Shown here one piece after another: positions 58,504 to 64,000 of a stretch of 64,000 nucleotides of DNA. The position numbers and the translations under genes were made by a program. Source of the stretch: CAVPUA01 sp963708805. Lineage in GTDB: Bacteria; Actinomycetota; Actinomycetes; Mycobacteriales; Jatrophihabitantaceae. Below the pieces are notes generated by a model, which was not told the DNA's origin, searched no databases, and worked only from the letters and a program-made list of their open reading frames with translations. The DNA lies in the NCBI GenBank assembly GCA_963708805.1, contig CAVPUA010000001.1:496001-560000 (forward strand), written 5' to 3'. The stretch's first letter is position 1, and every line of letters starts with the position of its first letter.

Positions 58504-58547
58504 GGGTGTAATCAGATCGACGCGCCTGGTGAGACACAGGCGGACCT

Positions 58548-58575
58548 CGTGGAGGGGAAGCTAGCCTCCTCCACG
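58548..58575 (+). terminator. Stem-loop between livK and the permease gene
   Basis: CGTGGAGG (58548-58555) and CCTCCACG (58568-58575) pair perfectly around a 12-base loop. No T-run follows, so it is more likely an attenuator or mRNA-stability hairpin that lets the binding protein be made in excess. Confidence 0.45.
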
Positions 58576-58614
58576 GGGTCCGCCGCTTTCTTCGGGCCGA
58601 CATAGGAGGTCGAA

Positions 58615-61404
58615 GTGTTCCGCTTCGCACTGCTCGGATTGGGCGCCGGTGGCGTCTACGCCATCTCCGCCCTGGGCCTGGTGCTCGTTTACCGCGGGTC
58701 CGGCGTCCTGAACTTCGCCCAAGGCGCGATAGCCGGCGTGGGGGCATACGCCTATTGGGATCTGCACTTCAATGCGGGCGTCCCGACGGTCCCGGCCGTG
58801 CTGCTTGCCATCGCGATCTGCGCGCTGGTCGGAGCTCTGATGCACTTCTGCGTCATGAGGCCGCTGAGCACAGCGCCACCGCTCAGCCGCGTTATCGCCA
58901 CCCTGGGTGTGATGGCCGCGCTCCAGTCCCTCGGCCACATCCGGTACGGCTCGGGCGCCCACATCATCGACTCGTTCTTTCCGACCAATCGCGTGGTGAT
59001 CTTCGGTGATCCGGTCTCGAAGGACCGGCTGATCGTGCTCGGCATCGCGTGCGCCCTCGCGCTTGTTCTGTGGCTGGTCTACCGATACACGCTGTTCGGG
59101 TTGGCCACGACCGCGGTCGCCGAGAATGAGCAAACCGCGCAACTGGCGGGTCATTCGCCGAACGTCATCGCGCTGACGAACTGGATGCTCGGGTGCGGTC
59201 TGGCCGGCGCGGCCGGAGTGCTCACGGTGTCGATCTCAGGTCTTTCGGTCGACTCGACCGTGCTCTTGATCGTGCCGATGCTCACGGCCGGGCTGATCGG
59301 CAACTTCACCTCGTTTCCGATCACGCTGGCCGCGGCGGTGGCCATCGGCATCATCCAGTCCGAGATGGTCAAGTACGTCTCCAAGCCCGGGTGGGCTGAG
59401 TCGGTGCCATTCCTGCTGGCGATCCTCATCCTGGTCGTCCGTGGACGACCGCTGCCGGTGCGCAGTCACGTCAACGAACGAATGCCTGACATCGGTTCGG
59501 CGCTGTTCCGCCCGGTTGTGGTCGTGCCGATGATCGTGGGTGCTTCACTGTTCATCCTCTTCCTTCCGCTTTCGTGGTCCGACGCCTCGATCAGCTCGCT
59601 CACCTTCGCCACCATCTGCGTGTCGGTGGTGATCACGACCGGCTACGCCGGGCAGCTGTCGCTCGCGCAGTTCGCACTGGCCGGCTTCGCCGGGTTCGTC
59701 GCGACGCGCCTGTCGGCGACCCAGGGGTGGCCGTTCCTGCCCTGCGCGATCATCGGCGTTCTGGTCGCCATTCCGGTTGGCTTCCTGGTCGGGCTACCGG
59801 CGGTGCGCACTCGCGGAATCAACCTGGCCATCATCACCTTCGGCCTGGCCTACGCGATGTACAACGTCATCTTCAACGCCCCGACCTATACCGGCGGGAT
59901 CAACGGCACGCAGATCAAGGTCCCGACGATCTTCGGGTGGTCGCTGGATTCCTTCGCCCACCCGAAGCGCTTCGAGTTCGCGGCGCTGTTCGTCCTGTGT
60001 CTGGCGCTTCTCATCGCGTGCAACATCCGGCGCGGCCGAACCGGTCGTCGGCTGGTCGCGGTGCGCTCGAACGAGCGGGCGGCGGCTTCGCTCGGGCTCA
60101 GCGTGGCGAACGCAAAGCTGTTCGCTTTCTCCGTCTCGGCCGGAGTTGCTGGACTCGCCGGGGTGCTGATCGATTTCCGGAATCCCTACGTGCAGTACAA
60201 CCAGTTCGACGTCTTCAGCTCGGTGAACGTCGTCATCGGCACCGTGCTCGGCGGTGTCGGGTACCTCTACGGAGCGTTGATCGGCGGCTTCGGCACGGCT
60301 GGCGGCCTGACCAGCCGGATAATCAACGTGTTCTCCAACAACGGCAACGTGGGCCTCTACGTGACGCTCGTGCTCGGGCTGTTGCTGGTCCTCACCCTGA
60401 TCACCAACCCCGACGGCATCGCCAGCTTCGTGGCCCGCGGCGGCAAGCTCGGCGCCATCCCGAAGCAGTCCAAGCGATCCAAGCGGGCCTCGAAGAAGGA
60501 CGGCGCTGAGGAGCCTATGGCCAGGGAGGCGGCTCCGAGCCCCGAGCGAGCTCAGCCCGCAGCTCTCGACGCCGAGCGCCAGCGTCGTGAGCCCGTGGCT
60601 CCGCACCGGCTCGTCGTCGAAGGTCTCACGGTGCGCTTCGGCGCGGTGATCGCCGTCGAGGATGTCTCGCTCGTGGTCAACCCGGGCAGCGTCGTCGGCC
60701 TGATGGGTCCGAACGGCGCGGGCAAGACGACGTTGATCGACGCGGTGACCGGCTTCGTCAGCATGGCGGCCGGGACGGTGTACATCGACGACAAGCGCAT
60801 CGGATCGAGGAGTGCCGCCAAGCGGGCGTCGCTGGGTATCAGCCGTACCTTCCAGTCACTGGAGTTGTTCGAGGAGATCTCGGTCTCGGACAACATTCGC
60901 GTCGCGATCGAGGCCGGGCAGAGCGGTGTGTACCTGCACGACGTCTTCTGGCCTCGGCGAGCGGCACTGACGCCGACCGCCGAGGCCGCCATCTCGATCC
61001 TCGGCCTGCGCGCCGATCTGGACCGACGTCCGGGTGAGCTGCCGCTGGGTCGCCGCCGGCTCGTCTCGATCGCTCGCGCGATCGCGTCCGAACCGTCGAT
61101 CCTGCTGCTGGACGAGCCGGCGGCCGGGCTCGACGAGGACGAGACGGCCGAACTCGGTCGACTGATCCGGATCTTGGCCGACGAGTGGGGTCTGGCCATC
61201 CTGCTGGTCGAGCACGACGTGCCCTTGCTCATGAGCACGTGCGACACCCTGGTCGCCATCGACCACGGACGGTTCGTCACCAGCGGAGCCCCGGAAGACG
61301 TGCGCCACCACCCCGAGGTCGTCGCGTCCTACCTCGGCGCCGAGGTCGAGCCGTCCTCGTCGGAATCAGTCCAGACCTCGACGATCAAAAGCGTGCAGTC
61401 ATGA
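58615..61404 (+). CDS. LivH-LivM-LivG fused permease/ATPase
   Basis: Intact 929-residue protein combining three ABC-importer subunits. LivH-type permease at about 1-285 (GVLNFAQGAIAGVGAYAYWD), LivM-type permease about 290-610 (TTGYAGQLSLAQFALAGFAG, LAIITFGLAYAMYNVIFN, YLYGALIGGFGTAGGL), a basic linker about 617-632 (KQSKRSKRASKKDG) and a LivG-type ATPase about 665-905 with GPNGAGKTT (Walker A, about 697), LPLGRRRLVSIARA at the signature position, LLLDEPAAGLDEDE (Walker B) and LLVEHD (H-loop). Start GTG with AGGAGG; stop overlaps livF (ATGA). With LivF it should form a full transporter from two chains instead of four. Confidence 0.92.
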   Translation: MFRFALLGLGAGGVYAISALGLVLVYRGSGVLNFAQGAIAGVGAYAYWDLHFNAGVPTVPAVLLAIAICALVGALMHFCVMRPLSTAPPLSRVIATLGVMAALQSLGHIRYGSGAHIIDSFFPTNRVVIFGDPVSKDRLIVLGIACALALVLWLVYRYTLFGLATTAVAENEQTAQLAGHSPNVIALTNWMLGCGLAGAAGVLTVSISGLSVDSTVLLIVPMLTAGLIGNFTSFPITLAAAVAIGIIQSEMVKYVSKPGWAESVPFLLAILILVVRGRPLPVRSHVNERMPDIGSALFRPVVVVPMIVGASLFILFLPLSWSDASISSLTFATICVSVVITTGYAGQLSLAQFALAGFAGFVATRLSATQGWPFLPCAIIGVLVAIPVGFLVGLPAVRTRGINLAIITFGLAYAMYNVIFNAPTYTGGINGTQIKVPTIFGWSLDSFAHPKRFEFAALFVLCLALLIACNIRRGRTGRRLVAVRSNERAAASLGLSVANAKLFAFSVSAGVAGLAGVLIDFRNPYVQYNQFDVFSSVNVVIGTVLGGVGYLYGALIGGFGTAGGLTSRIINVFSNNGNVGLYVTLVLGLLLVLTLITNPDGIASFVARGGKLGAIPKQSKRSKRASKKDGAEEPMAREAAPSPERAQPAALDAERQRREPVAPHRLVVEGLTVRFGAVIAVEDVSLVVNPGSVVGLMGPNGAGKTTLIDAVTGFVSMAAGTVYIDDKRIGSRSAAKRASLGISRTFQSLELFEEISVSDNIRVAIEAGQSGVYLHDVFWPRRAALTPTAEAAISILGLRADLDRRPGELPLGRRRLVSIARAIASEPSILLLDEPAAGLDEDETAELGRLIRILADEWGLAILLVEHDVPLLMSTCDTLVAIDHGRFVTSGAPEDVRHHPEVVASYLGAEVEPSSSESVQTSTIKSVQS

Positions 61405-62096
61405 CCACGACCAACACGGCGCTGCTGGCCGCCACCGACGTCTCCGCGAGTTACGGGGCGGTGCCGGTGGTGCGCAACATCTCGCTGCACGTCGATCCCG
61501 GCGAGGTGGTCGTGCTCCTGGGGGCCAACGGGGCCGGCAAGACGACCACGGTTCGGGTTCTGTCCGGTCTGCTGCCGATAACGGCCGGCTCCGTGACTTG
61601 GAAGGGCGAGCCGTTCACGGGCGCGTTGCACCACCGCGTGCGACGGGGTTTGGGCTACGTGCCCGAAGAGCGTTCTCTGGTCTCCAAGCTCACGGTGGCC
61701 GAGAATCTTCGGCTCGGCATCGGCGGGGCCGACCGGGCCCTCGAGATCTTCCCCGAGTTGACAAAGCTGCTCTCGCGCAAGGCCGGTCTGATCTCGGGCG
61801 GCGAACAACGAATGCTGCTGCTGGGGCGAGCCCTCGCGGCCAAGCCGTCGGTCCTGATCGCCGATGAGATGTCGCTCGGACTGGCGCCGATCATCGTGCA
61901 GCGGCTGCTCGGCGTGATTCGCGATGTCGCGGACGCCGGTGCGGGTGTTCTGCTCGTCGAGCAGCACGCCCGTCAGGCATTGGCGGTCGCCGATCGTGCC
62001 TACGTCCTGCGCCGCGGCAGCGTGGTGTGGGAGGGGACGTCGGAGGCGGCCCGCTCCGAGGTCGGCCAGATCGAAGGCCTTTACCTCGACGTCTGA
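61401..62096 (+). CDS. livF: Branched-chain-type ABC transporter ATPase
   Basis: Intact 231-residue LivF-type ATPase. LLGANGAGKTTTVRVLSGL (Walker A), GYVPEERSLVSKLTVAENL (Q-loop region), LISGGEQRMLLLGRALAAKP (signature SGGEQ) and VLIADEMSLGLAPIIVQRL (Walker B), LLVEQHARQAL. ATG overlaps the permease stop, so it is translationally coupled. With a normal signature it complements the LPLGRRR variant in the fused ATPase, giving one standard and one unusual site. Confidence 0.92.
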   Translation: MTTTNTALLAATDVSASYGAVPVVRNISLHVDPGEVVVLLGANGAGKTTTVRVLSGLLPITAGSVTWKGEPFTGALHHRVRRGLGYVPEERSLVSKLTVAENLRLGIGGADRALEIFPELTKLLSRKAGLISGGEQRMLLLGRALAAKPSVLIADEMSLGLAPIIVQRLLGVIRDVADAGAGVLLVEQHARQALAVADRAYVLRRGSVVWEGTSEAARSEVGQIEGLYLDV

Positions 62097-62115
62097 CCAC
62101 GGTCGATCAGCATGA

Positions 62116-62127
62116 TTGATCGGACAA
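62116..62127. promoter_or_regulatory. GntR-type operator, distal site before ACAD 62286
   Basis: TTGATCGGACAA, one mismatch, 20 bp after the livF stop and 89 bp upstream of the next site. Confidence 0.55.
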
Positions 62128-62204
62128 CATTGCTTCAAGAGTTCGACGTCCGGCCGTAGTAATGTGGACGTCGGAGCGGTTGCCGGTCCCGCCTGTGACA
62201 TAAG

Positions 62205-62216
62205 TTGTCCGTACCT
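62205..62216 (+). promoter_or_regulatory. GntR-type operator, proximal site before ACAD 62286
   Basis: TTGTCCGTACCT, followed by AT and TTGACC; same right-arm variant (ACCT) and position relative to the -35 as at livK. Confidence 0.6.
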
Positions 62217-62219
62217 ATC

Positions 62220-62249
62220 TTGACCGGCACGGAGCGGGCGGCCTAACGT
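62220..62249 (+). promoter_or_regulatory. Predicted promoter of ACAD 62286
   Basis: TTGACC (62220-62225), 18 bp, TAACGT (62244-62249) in CCTAACGTACGG; about 36 bp before the ATG. It matches the livK promoter. Confidence 0.5.
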
Positions 62250-62285
62250 ACGGCGAGACCCCACCCGACGTAGCTGAGGACGGCC

Positions 62286-63461
62286 ATGGACTTCTCGTTG
62301 ACAGCGCAGCAGCAGGAACTGGTCGACCGGGCGACCGCCGCGGGACTGGAGTTCAAGAAGTACGCCAACGAGTGGGACATCAACAACGAGGCGCCGATCG
62401 ACGACGTCACCGCGCGGATGGCCGAACTCGGCCTGACCGGGATCACCATTCCCGAAGCGATGGGGTGGCCTGGGCCTGACGACGATGGAGTACTCGCTCA
62501 TCGTCGAGGCGGTCGTCCGGGCGTCCACGTCGTGGGTTCCGGGCGAGCCGATGTTCCGCACGTCCGGCGCCGGCGCCAGCATCCTGATGATGTCGAGCAA
62601 CGACGCGGTGCGCGACAAGTACCTGCCCGACGTCGTCGCCGGCAAGATGGGCGTTGCCCTCACCCTGACCGAGCCCGACTACGGATCCGACCTGTCCTCG
62701 CTCGAGACCGAGGCTGTGCTGGACGGCGACGACTACGTGATCACCGGCGAGAAGAAGTACATCACCGGCGCGATCAAGGACCGCCTCTACGCGACGTTCG
62801 TCCGCTTCGACGGCATCAAGGGTGCGCGCGGGATCGGCGCGGTGCTGGTCGAACGCGACTCGCCCGGTCTGGAGATGCAGCGCGGCCCGCTGTTCGTCGG
62901 CTCGCGCGGCGTCCCGCACGGCGAACTGCAGTTCCACGGGGTGCGCGTGCCCGAAGGAGAACCTGCTCTTCGGTCCGGGTGAGTTCGGCCGGATGATGAA
63001 GGCGTTCAACATGGAACGGCTGCACAACGGGTCCTCGAGCCTGGGCTCGGCCGAGGCCGCCTTCGACGAGGCCCTCGCCTACACCCAGGAGCGCAAGCAG
63101 TTCGGACGCGCGATCGTCGAGTTCCAGGCCGTCTACCACGAGCTCGCCGACATGTGGGTGAGCATCGAGTCGGCGCGCTATCTCGTCTACAAGGCCGCGG
63201 CCAACTCCGAGGACGGGCAAGTTCCCCGAGCCGTTCGAGGTCACGATCGGCAAGTACCACGCCAACCAGGTGATGTTCGACGTCTCGGCCCGCTCGGTCA
63301 TCCTGCAGGGCGGACGCGGCACCGAGTCCGACTCGTCCTCGCAGCGCATCCACCGTGACTCGCTGGTGTGCAAGGTGGCCGGCGGTTCGACGCAGGTGAT
63401 CCGCAACGTCATCGCGCAGGGGATCATGCCCCACCGGACGTTCCCGCAGCGAGCCGGATGA
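62286..63461 (+). CDS. Acyl-CoA dehydrogenase (frameshifts)
   Basis: ACAD of about 390 residues. MDFSLTAQQQELVDRATAAG start, ALTLTEPDYGSDLSSLETEA, YVITGEKKYITGAIKDRLYA, QERKQFGRAIVEFQAVYHEL and VAGGSTQVIRNVIAQG, where the usual E of GTxE is Q (GSTQV). Shifts near 62462, 62957 and 63219. Its stop overlaps the CaiB start (ATGA). It may be the dehydrogenase for the CoA thioester produced by that transferase. Confidence 0.85.
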
Positions 63462-64000
63462 CGGGGTCGATGGGATCGGCGCGACTCGACCGGGCCGTTG
63501 GCCGGCGTCCGGGTACTCGACTGCTCGGAGTCGCTCGGCGCGGCCTACTGCACCGCGACGCTGCGAACGCAGGGGGCCGAGGTCACCCGGCTCGAGGTGC
63601 GTCGCGCCCGGCGACGCGGGGCAGTCGGCCTTCCTCGACGCCTACCTCAGCCGAGTCGGACCTCTATCGCGACTACGTGGGCCGATCGACGCCGCGGCGC
63701 CGGCTCGACCTCGACCGGCCGAGCGACGTCGACGGGCTTGCGCGAGCTCGTCGCGGACCACCGACGCGTGTTCGAGGATCGGCGCGAGCCGCTGCTCGCC
63801 GCGGCCGGCATCGACGTCACCCGCCTCGAAGGCGCAGCGGACGGTCCGCCGCCCGATCGTGGCGTCGCTGACGCCGCACGGACGCAGCGGTCCCCGACGA
63901 GACGGATCTCTCGTCCGACCTGACGGTGTTCCACGGCGCCGGCCCCGGGCACGCCGTCCCTGGCCTGGTGGCCGATCCCTCGACGATGCCGCCGCTGCGC
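63458..64000 (+). CDS. CaiB/BaiF-type CoA transferase 4 (partial, frameshifts)
   Basis: N-terminal part of a family III CoA transferase cut by the window end. After MTGSMGSARLD and a shift near 63500, PLAGVRVLDCSESLGAAYCT and LRTQGAEVTRLEV are the family start; further text is blurred by shifts near 63605, 63735 and 63880. ATG 63458 overlaps the ACAD stop. Whether it is single or tandem like those at 15199 and 27659 cannot be seen. Confidence 0.75.

Noticed and set aside
1..64000. Search for mobile elements, tRNA, rRNA, CRISPR or phage genes
   Set aside because: No transposase or integrase motif, no spaced repeats and no tRNA-like cloverleaf was noticed by eye; small RNAs cannot be excluded without computation.

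Overview
This is a strongly GC-rich window from an actinobacterium. Evidence for that includes GTG starts, GTGA/ATGA/TGATG gene overlaps, a KstR-like TetR regulator, a FadE34-like double acyl-CoA dehydrogenase, an F420/LLM-type oxidoreductase and alpha/beta acyl-CoA dehydrogenase pairs. The genus cannot be fixed from sequence alone. I see no rRNA, tRNA, insertion sequence, phage gene, CRISPR array or replication origin.

Nearly every gene belongs to CoA-thioester catabolism. The window holds one double (fused) and six single acyl-CoA dehydrogenases, four CaiB-type CoA transferases (two of them tandem double-domain proteins), three MaoC-like hydratases, three crotonases, two SCP2-type thiolases each followed by a DUF35/OB-fold partner, one classical thiolase, five SDRs, two AMP-forming acyl-CoA ligases, one NDP-forming acyl-CoA synthetase, four amidohydrolase-2 proteins, a Baeyer-Villiger monooxygenase, an LLM oxidoreductase and a complete branched-chain-type ABC importer. 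The set resembles the steroid side-chain (igr) toolkit of mycobacteria but has no P450 or ring-cleavage genes. A carboxylic, possibly branched or cyclic, imported substrate is my inference; its identity is unknown.

Layout. 0-12.7 kb: GntR regulator 1, fused ACAD, AKR, crotonase, VOC protein, two amidohydrolases around a KstR-like TetR, acyl-CoA ligase, cupin and MFS exporter. 12.8-20.3 kb: an operon of ACAD-beta, ACAD-alpha, tandem CaiB, two MaoC, thiolase and DUF35, then an LLM fragment and GntR 2. 21.4-31.1 kb: ligase, ACAD, then a thiolase, DUF35, amidohydrolase, tandem CaiB, PadR and small-protein operon. 31-37.1 kb: esterase, SDR, BVMO, tyrosine phosphatase, CaiB and MaoC. 37.6-42.9 kb: GntR 3 with a histone-like tail, amidohydrolase, NDP-forming synthetase and crotonase. 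43-53.1 kb: SDRs, an ACAD pair, LLM, crotonase, GntR 4, thiolase and cyclase. 53.2-57 kb: SDR, VOC-like protein, hydrolase and quinone oxidoreductase. 57.2-62.1 kb: LivK, a single-chain LivH-LivM-LivG, and LivF. 62.2 kb to the end: ACAD and a CaiB cut by the window edge.

The most striking signal is a 12-bp palindrome, consensus TTGTnCGnACAA, found at about 26 places almost exclusively between genes and in front of nearly every transcription unit. Its GT-N4-AC half-site spacing fits HutC-type GntR proteins, four paralogues of which are encoded here. I infer one shared regulon controlled by these paralogues. A second operator type, a 13-bp arm inverted repeat at 8580-8667, probably belongs to the KstR-like TetR.

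Many genes, above all between 12.9 and 35.4 kb, are broken by single-base frameshifts while protein conservation continues on both sides. I read these mainly as sequence or assembly errors and give each gene its full extent with approximate shift positions.
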